Part shown: positions 7,345-15,131 of the stretch, in pieces
Layout: the number at the start of each line of letters is the position of its first letter
Numbering within the stretch: the stretch's first letter is position 1
From: Desulfobacterales bacterium
Lineage (GTDB): Bacteria; Desulfobacterota; Desulfobacteria; Desulfobacterales; JAFDDL01
Length of the DNA stretch: 42,442 nucleotides
Assembly: GCA_034003325.1 (NCBI GenBank)
Contig: JAVEYW010000025.1
Coordinates: forward strand, 1-42,442
Direction of reading: 5' to 3'
The notes under the pieces: generated by a model
What the model saw: only the letters and a program-made list of their open reading frames with translations
What the model was told of the DNA's origin: nothing
The model's database searches: none
Translations under genes and position numbers: made by a program

Positions 7345-7527
7345 TTGGCAGATGCAGTTTGCGGGACATGTCATTATTTCGGGTGGAAAGGCTGCGTAAA
7401 GTGGTGCCGTCACCCAAAACACCCGGTTCAAATCAAGAAGTGGGGTATAGGTTGCCACGAATGGCGGGACATGTACGAGAAATACCTTCGGCCAGAAGAC
7501 AAGCCAGTGCCGAGAGTAAAGATATAA
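7345..7527 (+). CDS. Small Cys-rich, putative zinc-binding phage protein
   Basis: A 60-aa protein starting at TTG 7345 with AAAGGA about 9 nt upstream, 13 bp after sbcC. CGTCHYF near the N-terminus, then GCVKWCRHP and GCHEW, give five cysteines with nearby histidines arranged like a small zinc knuckle. Proteins with a CxxCxYF start are common among early phage genes of unknown role. Same strand and tight spacing suggest it belongs to the recombination operon. Confidence 0.6.
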   Translation: MADAVCGTCHYFGWKGCVKWCRHPKHPVQIKKWGIGCHEWRDMYEKYLRPEDKPVPRVKI

Positions 7528-7597
7528 TACCAGCCAGCCAACACCCGGAGGGATCGACCTGAGGCCGCTCAATCGCCGGTCCGGCCAAGAACACCAA

Positions 7598-7657
7598 GCC
7601 GCGCTCGATTCCAAAGGGCCTTCCATATGGCGTTCGATTGCCGACAAGAAGCGCGGC
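7598..7657. other. Long-range inverted repeat between the Cys-rich ORF and helicase
   Basis: GCCGCGCT (7598-7605) and AGCGCGGC (7650-7657) form a perfect 8-bp stem around a 44-nt loop, 36 bp before the helicase start, in a 166-bp gap otherwise empty of genes. It has no U-tract, so it is not an obvious terminator; it might shape the helicase mRNA leader. Confidence 0.3.
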
Positions 7658-7693
7658 AGACCGGCGGAATTTTTAATAACAAGGTGTGAAAAA

Positions 7694-9325
7694 ATGCTGA
7701 GGAAGCATCAAGCAGAGTTTAGCGACATCATCACCCGGATTATATCAGGTTCACCAATCCGCCGTGCAATCCTGAAAGCTACCCCAGGCGGCGGGAAGAG
7801 CCTAATACCGATCGAGGCGTGCCGACTGATTGCCGCAGGCATGGCCGACGCACTGTGCTGGGTGGTCCCCCGTCAAGCACTCCAGGACCAAGGGGAGCGC
7901 GGTTTTTTGGATCCAAAATTTCGGAGCATGCTCGGACATCGGTTTACGATCCGGGCGGCGACGAACGATGCAAACCCCTGTCGGGGAACTCACGGCTTTA
8001 TAACAACCTACCAGGCCCTCGGGGTGGATACCGGGAAAACCGTTCTGAATGATTTCGGGCGCCGCCGATATATCCTCATTCTCGATGAATTTCACCATTG
8101 CGAAGCGGATGGGGTATGGACAAAGGCCATAGCGCCATTGGTTGAAAGTGCCAAATTTGCGGTGCTCATGACTGGGACTCTCGAAAGAGGGGATGGCAAA
8201 CAAATCGCCTTTATTGATTATGCGACCAACCGCGCCGGCCTGACACCGGATCTATCGACCGGGTCAGATACAGCCGTAATCGAATACACCCGCGCCGACG
8301 CCCTGGCAGAACAGGCCATCCTCCCCATCCATTTTAACATGCACGATGGCGCGGTCGAGTGGATGGATAACAGTGGGAACCGGATCAAGCGGGACTTGTC
8401 GAAGACGAACCGGAAAGACGCTTCGGCAGCGATTTACACCGCTCTGGCAACGGATTATTCAAAAGAGTTGTTGTCTTCAGGAATATCCCACTGGCAAAAC
8501 ACCATGGCGCTGACGGATTCGAAATGCCTGATTGTCACCGCCGATATCAGCCATGCCAGAGAGACCGTTAAAACTCTCCGTGGCCACGGCATTGAATGCG
8601 AAATTGCCACCAGTCACGAAAGCGCCGAGGCAAAAAAAGCTATCCATAAATTCAAATACACGCGATGCGACTGCCTGGTTACAATTGCAATGGCGTATGA
8701 AGGGCTCGATGTTCCGGCCATATCGCACCTGATTTGCCTCACCCGCATCCGCTCAACCCCCTGGATAGAACAAATGGTAGCCCGGGCCGTCAGGGTGGAC
8801 CCAAACGCAGGCCCCTACGAAAACCAGATCGCTCACATTTTTTGCCCGGATGATCCGCTATTCCTGGAAATCGTGAAAAAGATCGAGCGAGAGCAGGCAC
8901 CTTTCATAAAGCCAAAATTGGAGCATGAACCTCGCGCAAAACAACTCGGTTTGTTTGGAGGCGACGAGTTCGGTCCGATGGCGCCGGGTGGTATCACGCC
9001 TATAGCCTCCAGTCTCACAGGAAGTAGGGGAAAATTTCTAGGGCCAGTACCTTCCATTGCCCCGGTGATCCCAATCCAAACCGAGCGCGAAAAGGAGGAG
9101 GCGCTCCGCAAACAGATCGACCGGCATGTCAAAGCGTATGCCCGAAACAATCGATACAAGCCGCTGAAAATCAATTCGGAGCTGAAGGACTATTTCGGGA
9201 AAGCGCGCGAGGAGATGACGCGCCCGGAGCTGGAGCGACTCCAAGCGTACTTAAACCAGTATTACCGGCTTAACTCGTTCCGGGGGCACTCTGCGCCGGT
9301 ACCCACCAAGGCGGTGCGGATATGA
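7694..9325 (+). CDS. SF2 DEAD/DEAH-box helicase
   Basis: A 543-aa superfamily 2 helicase. Motif I is TPGGGKS (30-36), motif II is DEFH (131-134), motif III is MTGTLER, and the second RecA-like domain has EGLDVPAIS and motif VI QMVARAVRVD. The order resembles phage UvsW-like and type III restriction-type helicases. The C-terminal ~150 residues are basic and specific to this protein. A phage helicase beside Mre11/Rad50 and an annealing protein fits branch migration or D-loop processing in recombination-dependent replication. Its stop overlaps the next ATG (ATGA). Confidence 0.88.
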   Translation: MLRKHQAEFSDIITRIISGSPIRRAILKATPGGGKSLIPIEACRLIAAGMADALCWVVPRQALQDQGERGFLDPKFRSMLGHRFTIRAATNDANPCRGTHGFITTYQALGVDTGKTVLNDFGRRRYILILDEFHHCEADGVWTKAIAPLVESAKFAVLMTGTLERGDGKQIAFIDYATNRAGLTPDLSTGSDTAVIEYTRADALAEQAILPIHFNMHDGAVEWMDNSGNRIKRDLSKTNRKDASAAIYTALATDYSKELLSSGISHWQNTMALTDSKCLIVTADISHARETVKTLRGHGIECEIATSHESAEAKKAIHKFKYTRCDCLVTIAMAYEGLDVPAISHLICLTRIRSTPWIEQMVARAVRVDPNAGPYENQIAHIFCPDDPLFLEIVKKIEREQAPFIKPKLEHEPRAKQLGLFGGDEFGPMAPGGITPIASSLTGSRGKFLGPVPSIAPVIPIQTEREKEEALRKQIDRHVKAYARNNRYKPLKINSELKDYFGKAREEMTRPELERLQAYLNQYYRLNSFRGHSAPVPTKAVRI

Positions 9326-9522
9326 CATCAAAAAACCGTGCTGAGAGATGCGTTACCCACCATTACGCCTGCGACTGCCGGGAATACCGATACGAACAAA
9401 TGGAATCCGCGCTTAAGGTCATCAGCACATGGATGGACCTTGGCATCCAGAACGGAATGGTCGCGGCGGCGCCTGAACATATTTTGGCCTTGTGCAAACG
9501 CGCCCTTGGGATTGAAAAATAA
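9322..9522 (+). CDS. Small hypothetical protein coupled to the helicase
   Basis: A 66-aa ORF whose ATG overlaps the helicase stop codon (ATGA), a strong sign of a real coupled gene. Features: CVTHHYACDCREYRYEQ near the N-terminus (Cys/His cluster) and a helical C-terminal half ending in ALCKRALGIEK. Unknown family, typical of small phage ORFs. Confidence 0.6.
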   Translation: MTSKNRAERCVTHHYACDCREYRYEQMESALKVISTWMDLGIQNGMVAAAPEHILALCKRALGIEK

Positions 9523-9580
9523 AATGTTGAACCAGCCCCACCATACAATGTACCATCCCCACATAACCGAGGGGGTGTGC

Positions 9581-10696
9581 ATGAAAGGATCAATCCATTT
9601 CAGGAAAGATTCGGGGTGGTGGTTCGTCAAGTGGTATGATGCCAAGCGCAAGAAATCGTTTTTCATTTCCCGGTATCGCGGGGAAAGGATGTACCACAAA
9701 AAGATTGCCGGTAAGCTGTTGGCGACCATGCAGGCTGACCAGGAAGCCGGTGTGTTCCGGATTGAAAAATTCACCGGCGAACAATTTACGGACGTTATCC
9801 CGTACCTGACCGAATGGCTAAATGCCGTCCGGCCAACACTCACACCGGCTACCGTCAAGGACTACAAAAATTCAATCCGGAATCACTTGGAGCCGTTTTT
9901 CCGGAAAAACAATTTTCAACTTCATGAAATCCAGTTTGACGTTCTGGTGATGCTGTTGAACTCGATCAACCGGACCGGGAAAGGCAAGCTGAATGTGATG
10001 TATTGCCTCCATGCTTGCCTTAAATACGCATGGAAGTCACGCCGCATCCCAGAAGTTCCGGCCTTTCCCGAAAAGCGCCTGTATCAGATTCAGGAACCAA
10101 GCATCACATGGTTGCCGGAGGAGCGGCAGATGGCGATCATTGATGCTATACCGGAAGAACATCAGCCTATATTTTTGTGGCTTAAATATCACCTTAGACG
10201 GCCCGCTGAGGCGTGCGTTTTAAAATGGGAAGATTGGGACCGTGAAAATGGAGTCTTTATTATCCGTCGATCAGAAAGCGCTCGCCAAATTGTTGAACGG
10301 ACTAAAACCGGCGTCGAGCATATCATCCCGGCCCATTCTGAGTTTGTACGGTATTTCTCGGGGATTGAGCGAACGGTGGTCAGCCAATTCATGTTCGTCA
10401 ATTCAAGGTCACGATCCGCCGGCAAGCGGTACACCAACGACGCCTTGAATTTGATCTGGCACAAAGCTTGCCGCGAGGTTGGGGAATCAATCGACCTCTA
10501 TTCCGGCCTGAAACATTCGTCATGCAGCCAGTATATAAACGAAAAGGGCCTGTCAGTTTCAGACCTGCAACAGATCACCGACCATGCCAGACTTGAATCC
10601 GTCCGGAAATATGCCAAGATGGAAGTTGCCCGGAAACGAGAATTGATGGAGCGGGGGAAGGTGGTTAAGCTGGAAAGGGTTGAGAATGATAGGTGA
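9581..10696 (+). CDS. int: Tyrosine recombinase / integrase of the element
   Basis: A 371-aa tyrosine recombinase. Arm-binding-like N-terminus (1-65), core-binding domain (~70-165) and catalytic domain (~175-350). Catalytic residues seen: Arg206 in LRRPAE, Lys240s region (ERTKTG), His335 in TDHARLESV and nucleophile Tyr344. The usual HxxRH box reads SGLKHSSCS (308-316), so the second Arg is Lys311 and the preceding His is Ser308. I chose ATG 9581 (GGGGG 6 nt upstream); the longer frame from 9338 overlaps the preceding gene out of frame. It lies about 600 bp from the duplicated selC 3' end and presumably drives insertion there. Confidence 0.85.
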   Translation: MKGSIHFRKDSGWWFVKWYDAKRKKSFFISRYRGERMYHKKIAGKLLATMQADQEAGVFRIEKFTGEQFTDVIPYLTEWLNAVRPTLTPATVKDYKNSIRNHLEPFFRKNNFQLHEIQFDVLVMLLNSINRTGKGKLNVMYCLHACLKYAWKSRRIPEVPAFPEKRLYQIQEPSITWLPEERQMAIIDAIPEEHQPIFLWLKYHLRRPAEACVLKWEDWDRENGVFIIRRSESARQIVERTKTGVEHIIPAHSEFVRYFSGIERTVVSQFMFVNSRSRSAGKRYTNDALNLIWHKACREVGESIDLYSGLKHSSCSQYINEKGLSVSDLQQITDHARLESVRKYAKMEVARKRELMERGKVVKLERVENDR

Positions 10697-11186
10697 TTTT
10701 AAACTGGTTGAAAAGGTATTTAAAAACGGAAGGTGGTTTGCCGTTCTATCCGAGAGCCTTAATGGTACCCGTACTATACCATTCGCAAACTATGTTTGGT
10801 TGACCGGAAACCCATGCTTTGAAAGCATACCAAAGGGCTATGTAATTCACCATCTTGATTATGACCCAACAAACGACGATATTACGAATCTCGTCTTAAT
10901 GCAAAAACATCATCACGCCGCGCACCATTGGAAAAATAAAACCATAAAACCAGAACTCAACGTCAAAATACAGTACGATTCCGTAAACAGGACCGGGTAT
11001 TCACCAATAAGAAAACCCTCAATCCATAAACGGAAAGACGTTGAGCCGGAATGGTGGACAGTATCTTTCCGGGAAAACATCAACGGGAAAAACGAACGAA
11101 CATTTGTCAGCAAAGATTTTGATGGAAAGAGATTCAGTAACCGAGAAGAAGCTGAAAAATTTGTCTGCGCAATATGGCGTGAATAG
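10686..11186 (+). CDS. HNH endonuclease, homing-type
   Basis: A 166-aa protein with an HNH motif: GYVIHHLDYDPTNDDITNLV (51-70) followed by the LMQKHHHAAHH histidine cluster. The C-terminal third (EPEWWTVSF onwards) resembles the AP2-like DNA-binding modules often fused to HNH homing nucleases. Start taken at ATG 10686, with AAAGG about 9 nt upstream; it overlaps int by 11 bp. It is the last gene before the attachment site, so it may be a free-standing homing nuclease that invaded the element. Confidence 0.8.
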   Translation: MIGDFKLVEKVFKNGRWFAVLSESLNGTRTIPFANYVWLTGNPCFESIPKGYVIHHLDYDPTNDDITNLVLMQKHHHAAHHWKNKTIKPELNVKIQYDSVNRTGYSPIRKPSIHKRKDVEPEWWTVSFRENINGKNERTFVSKDFDGKRFSNREEAEKFVCAIWRE

Positions 11187-11249
11187 GGCCGCAACTGTAT
11201 GGTAACCCAAAACAAACGCAACAGTCCCAACGATCTCGGCCGTAACTGT
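11187..11249. repeat. Direct repeats near the attachment site (possible integrase arm sites)
   Basis: GGCCGCAACTGT (11187-11198) and GGCCGTAACTGT (11238-11249) are 12-bp direct repeats with one difference, 51 bp apart, between the HNH gene and the selC fragment. The second runs into the palindrome GTAAC-T-GTTAC. Their placement fits arm-type binding sites for the integrase; this is inferred. Confidence 0.4.
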
Positions 11250-11300
11250 TACAAACAGCATAAAATTCATATTGAAATATTTAAGAAAAATTGAGTTAGC

Positions 11301-11331
11301 GGGTGGGTTCGATTCCCATGCGCTTCCGCCA
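11301..11331 (+). other. Attachment site: duplicated 3' end of selC (tRNA-Sec)
   Basis: A 31-nt block reads as the end of a selenocysteine tRNA: T arm TGGG-TTCGATT-CCCA, then an 8-nt acceptor strand GCGCTTCC and GCCA. The 8-nt acceptor strand is peculiar to tRNA-Sec, and the block aligns with the end of E. coli selC. No matching 5' half (expected to start GGAAGCGC) lies upstream; that DNA is AT-rich element sequence. This is therefore the att duplicate left by an element inserted in selC. The intact selC should lie at the element's other end, left of this window. Confidence 0.8.
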
Positions 11332-11453
11332 TAATTTATTGTAATTATTCAATAATTCATCCAACCTAATCCGGCGAAGCCGGAAGCTGAACGGCTGGAC
11401 TGCTTGGCAGCCAACGACATTTTCCAAGAATACACGCTTTTTCGTGCCCATAG

Positions 11454-11483
11454 AAAGGCAGAGCGATCGGCTCCGCCTTTTTT
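11454..11483 (+). terminator. Rho-independent terminator downstream of the selC attachment site
   Basis: AAAGGC/GCCTTT and GAGC/GCTC stems around loop GATCG (one unpaired base on each side), followed by a T tract. About 120 bp after the selC 3' end, it is probably the original selC terminator. Confidence 0.7.
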
Positions 11484-11887
11484 CGTTTTTCAACCAAATA
11501 TAATGATTCACATCCCCGATGGGCTTTTGCGCAAGGGATTTTGCGCACGGTTGAATGCAAGGGTAAAATATGTTAACGTGCCCATCGTGTGAGAAAATAA
11601 CGACTTCGTAAAGTCCCATTTTTTGCATTCCGCCTGACCCCACGGTATCGCGGCCTATTTAGTATCCGCCTAGTTTCTCCGGGTTTGGTCGTCTTTTGCC
11701 CTCATTCACGGCTTGGGCGTTGTATTCATATTGCATTTTATGCGGGGGCATCCGAATTGTGGCTTTTTATATAAATAATAACATTGCGTTATATCTAACG
11801 CTGGCCAAATCCGTCGCATCTGCGCCGGCTGCGTGATCTTGGGATTATCTGTAGATTTCCTAAATCACCACGGAGGATAATGGAATA
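11484..11887 (+). other. Leader region of the glutamine-synthetase-like gene, no gene seen
   Basis: About 400 bp with no supported ORF. An AT-rich block near 11765-11795 may hold the promoter; I found no convincing sigma-54 site (the nearest TGGC-GC pair is mis-spaced). Directly before the gene, GGAGG at 11872-11876 is followed by a two-codon minigene ATG-GAA-TAA (11880-11888) whose stop overlaps the real ATG at 11888. Confidence 0.5.
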
Positions 11888-13213
11888 ATGGAAAAAATTG
11901 CGAATCAGCTTGAGAATGTAGATCATGTAAAGATTTTCTTTACGGATTTGAACGGTAAGCTGATGAACTTGTCGGTTAATAAAAACAAATTAGGCAACGT
12001 GATTGAAAGCGGTGTCGGCTTTGACGGCAGCTCAATAGCCGGCCATGCAACCATTGAACACAGCGATCGATTGCTTTCCCCTGACCTGTCGACGTTAAAA
12101 AAGGTGAAACTAAACAACAAAACCATCGCTTTTTTCGTCGGGAATATTAACAATGAACAAGGCGGCGCGGCGGCTACGGATCCGCGGCATGTATTGCAAC
12201 ACATCGTGCAGACGGCCGAATCCGAATTCGGATTCAGATTTATTGTGGGACCCGAGCATGAATTTTTTTTACTGAACGGCGATGAGCTCGCTCTGACGGA
12301 AAAAAACGGATTTGACGGGCAGGTGCACTCGGACAAGGCTGGTTATTTCCACTCCACACCACACGATAAGGGTGAATTTGTTCGCCAGCGGATTGCCGAG
12401 GTTTTGTCGGAGTGCGGAATTGAATTCGAAAAATCGCACCATGAAGTCAGTCAATCCCAACATGAGATCAATCTGGAATGCACGGATGTTATAGAGGCGG
12501 CTGACAGAACGCTCCTTTTTACCTATGTCGCCCAAAAAGTCGCCGAGGAATACGGCTACTATATCACCTTTATGCCCAAGCCGTTCAAGGGTCAAAACCG
12601 GAATGCTTTTCATATCCATATTTCCGTTCAGGACGAACAGGGCCACAATCTTTTCTACAATAGCGATGAAGCGCAAAATTTGAGTAACCTCGCCAAACAC
12701 TTCATCGGCGGGATTCTCAGATATGCACGGGAAACTTCCCTGGTAATGGCCTCTACGGTAAACTCTTATAAAGCCTACGTCGTAGAAAGGGAGGCACCCA
12801 TCATAAGAGGCTGGGGTTTTAGAAATCGAAGCTCCATGCTGCGAATTCCTTATACCGCCTCCATGGAAGGCACTCGGATTGAGCTGCGCAGCCCCGATCC
12901 AGCCGGCAATGTGTATCTGCAAATGGCAACCCTCCTGGCTATGGGAATGCAGGGGATTCGGGAAAAGTTGCCCTGTGGAGAACCCGACAAGGGGAGCACT
13001 TATAAATGCGATTATGGTATCAAGGTTTGGGACGAGCGGTTTTTACCCCGCAGCTTTTTTGAAGCGCTGGTGGAAGCTGAAAAGAGCGAATTCCTAAAAA
13101 CAGTTCTGGGCGCACGGCTCTATGAAAATTTTATGGCGTTAAAAATCAGGGAGTGGGAAGAAGATAGAACCCATATTACCTCGCGTGAAAGATGTAAGTA
13201 CTTGGGTGTATAA
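11888..13213 (+). CDS. Divergent glutamine synthetase-like ligase (possible beta-glutamine synthetase)
   Basis: A 441-aa type I GS-fold protein. The beta-Grasp N-terminus ends in DGSSIAGHATIEHSD; the catalytic domain has GPEHEFFL (121-128), HHEVSQSQHEI (184-194), RNAFHIHIS (238-246), REAP (301-304), RNRSS (312-316) and LRSPDPAGN. Metal- and ATP-site residues look intact. Glutamate-site residues do not: the usual NGSGMH reads NRNAFH (237-242), and the Arg of NxYKRL (R321 in Salmonella numbering, from memory) is Ala296. There is no adenylylation-site Tyr loop. It starts at ATG 11888 and lies 88 bp upstream of a glutamate 2,3-aminomutase-like gene. I infer a GS-like ligase for a glutamate analogue such as beta-glutamate; ordinary GlnA activity is not excluded. 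Confidence 0.85.
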   Translation: MEKIANQLENVDHVKIFFTDLNGKLMNLSVNKNKLGNVIESGVGFDGSSIAGHATIEHSDRLLSPDLSTLKKVKLNNKTIAFFVGNINNEQGGAAATDPRHVLQHIVQTAESEFGFRFIVGPEHEFFLLNGDELALTEKNGFDGQVHSDKAGYFHSTPHDKGEFVRQRIAEVLSECGIEFEKSHHEVSQSQHEINLECTDVIEAADRTLLFTYVAQKVAEEYGYYITFMPKPFKGQNRNAFHIHISVQDEQGHNLFYNSDEAQNLSNLAKHFIGGILRYARETSLVMASTVNSYKAYVVEREAPIIRGWGFRNRSSMLRIPYTASMEGTRIELRSPDPAGNVYLQMATLLAMGMQGIREKLPCGEPDKGSTYKCDYGIKVWDERFLPRSFFEALVEAEKSEFLKTVLGARLYENFMALKIREWEEDRTHITSRERCKYLGV

Positions 13214-13301
13214 CATTGCATAGAGGCCTTTGGCCACCCCGATCCGCCATCTTGATAATCCATGAACGGGCCTGCCGGATTCAAACGAAGGAGGGTATAA
13301 A

Positions 13302-15104
13302 ATGAACGACAACGATTATACGTTAGAGATTTTTATCAACGAAGCGGCGCCGCTTCTGGACCTGATACGAAATACGAGCTCACTGGGTAATGTGCGCCGC
13401 AAACTTTTCAACAAGGTGTCCAGCATTCAGTTTGAAGCGTTTTCGGAATCCCGAAAAGTGCCTTTTGACGAACGGCTTATCGTCCGGGATTGCGCTCGTG
13501 CATTTCGCGGCGTTTTAAAAGGAAATTCGGACAAAAAAGCCGGTTTCAGCGTCGCGCAGGCCATATGGGACATTGCCAGGGGCGTACCCCGCACAGATCT
13601 GTTGCCGGGTTTCTTCGCTGAAATGATTCACATTGTCCGGGGCATTCAGGGCCGCGCCGGCGCCATGACACCCACCGATGTGGACATAACGGAAAAGATG
13701 AAAGGCAGAAAGGCCGCACTCGCCCGCTCTGATGACCTGGACCGAATGTGGGAAAGAGTCACTTCCCTGATGGACCGATATGAGGACGGTCTTTCGGAAG
13801 AAGCCGTTAACAGGCGAGAAATAAGACGCAGTGCCATTTTAAGTGCCCTGAATGCCCTCCCCGCTGATTGGGAAAACTGGACCTGGCAGGCCAACCATGT
13901 GGTCAAAGAGCCGGGGCTCCTATCCCGAATGGTAATGCTTTCCGAGGAGGAAAATCGAAACGTGGCCCAAGCCAGGGACTTGGGAATCCCCTTCGGAATC
14001 ACCCCCTATTACCTCTCCCTCATGGACGATATCGATGATATCGGTAACGACCGATGGGGCCGGGACCGGGCCGTACGGGCGCAGGTGCTTCCCCCGAAAA
14101 GCTATGTGTCGGAAATGGGCGCCGGACGTCTCGATAGGGCCAAAACCTTCGATTTTATGCTGGAACGCGATACCTCTCCGGTCGATCTCGTGACCCGCCG
14201 TTACCCGGCCATCGCCATTTTAAAGCCGTTCAACACCTGCCCGCAAATCTGTGTGTACTGCCAGAGAAACTGGGAAATCGACGAAGCCATGGCGCCCACG
14301 GCCATGGCTCACCCAAAGACACTGGAAAAGGCATACACCTATATCGAGCAGCATCCCGCCATTCGGGAAGTACTGGTAACGGGCGGAGATCCCCTCGTAA
14401 TGTCCGACGACAAATTACATAATATCCTTTCCCGTATTGCCGGCATCAAAAGCGTGGATTTCATCCGTATCGGCAGCCGGACACCTGTCACCTTGCCGAT
14501 GCGGATCACAAAGGATCTGGCAGCACTCCTGGGCTCCTTCCGAAAACCGGGCGTTCGAGAAGTCGCGTTGGTCACCCATGTGGAACACCCTTACGAAGTC
14601 ACGCCGGAATTCGTGACGGCTGTGGACCGCTTGCGACGAGAGGGTATCGGTATCTATAATCAACATGTTTACACCTTTTTTGTTTCCCGCCGCTTCGAAG
14701 CCGCCTGTCTTCGCATGCTTCTGCGCCGTTGCGGCGTGGATCCTTATTACACCTTCGTGCCCAAGGGCAAAGAGGAAACCGCGGCATACCGGGTTCCGCT
14801 CGCCCGAATCCTTCAGGAGCAGAAAGAGGAAGCAAGACTTCTGCCCGGCACGCGCAGAACCGACGAAGCGGTCTATAACGTGCCGGGCCTGGGGAAAAAC
14901 TACGTCCGCGCATTTCAGCACCGGGACATAATCTCGATTTTACCGGATGGATCCCGTGTTTATGAATTCCACCCGTGGGAGAAAATGATCGCTCGCCGAA
15001 AGCCGTATGTAGGCGTTGATGTCCCCATATTGGAATACCTGAAACGGCTTGCGACAATCGGTGAAACTATCACGGATTACGGCAGTATCTGGTACTATTA
15101 CTGA
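13302..15104 (+). CDS. eam: KamA-family radical SAM aminomutase, probable glutamate 2,3-aminomutase
   Basis: A 600-aa radical SAM, PLP-dependent aminomutase with a long N-terminal extension compared with ~416-aa KamA. The [4Fe-4S] motif is CPQICVYC (C313, C317, C320), the SAM-site region is GGDPLVMSD (361-369), and the PLP lysine is Lys532 in VPGLGK. In lysine 2,3-aminomutase two Asp (D293 and D330, in QCD and VVDAPGGGGK) bind the lysine side chain; here the aligned residues are Lys488 (VPK) and Asn526 (YNVPG). Lys and Asn are what is reported at these positions in clostridial glutamate 2,3-aminomutase. Predicted reaction: L-glutamate to beta-glutamate. A strong GGAGGG site precedes ATG 13302. 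Probably co-transcribed with the GS-like gene. Confidence 0.82.
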   Translation: MNDNDYTLEIFINEAAPLLDLIRNTSSLGNVRRKLFNKVSSIQFEAFSESRKVPFDERLIVRDCARAFRGVLKGNSDKKAGFSVAQAIWDIARGVPRTDLLPGFFAEMIHIVRGIQGRAGAMTPTDVDITEKMKGRKAALARSDDLDRMWERVTSLMDRYEDGLSEEAVNRREIRRSAILSALNALPADWENWTWQANHVVKEPGLLSRMVMLSEEENRNVAQARDLGIPFGITPYYLSLMDDIDDIGNDRWGRDRAVRAQVLPPKSYVSEMGAGRLDRAKTFDFMLERDTSPVDLVTRRYPAIAILKPFNTCPQICVYCQRNWEIDEAMAPTAMAHPKTLEKAYTYIEQHPAIREVLVTGGDPLVMSDDKLHNILSRIAGIKSVDFIRIGSRTPVTLPMRITKDLAALLGSFRKPGVREVALVTHVEHPYEVTPEFVTAVDRLRREGIGIYNQHVYTFFVSRRFEAACLRMLLRRCGVDPYYTFVPKGKEETAAYRVPLARILQEQKEEARLLPGTRRTDEAVYNVPGLGKNYVRAFQHRDIISILPDGSRVYEFHPWEKMIARRKPYVGVDVPILEYLKRLATIGETITDYGSIWYYY

Positions 15105-15131
15105 AAACGTTTCGCTTCCGGCGTCTCCTTG

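Noticed and set aside
9338..9580. N-terminal 81-codon extension of the integrase frame
   Set aside because: It overlaps the coupled 66-aa ORF in another frame, has random composition, and a good ribosome site precedes ATG 9581.
11296..11643. 115-codon minus-strand ORF ending NYNKLWRKRMGIEPTR
   Set aside because: The tail is the antisense of the tRNA-Sec 3' end, a well-known spurious translation.
11800..11825. Sigma-54 promoter for the GS-like gene
   Set aside because: The GG and GC dinucleotides are one base off the required spacing and the flanks do not match.
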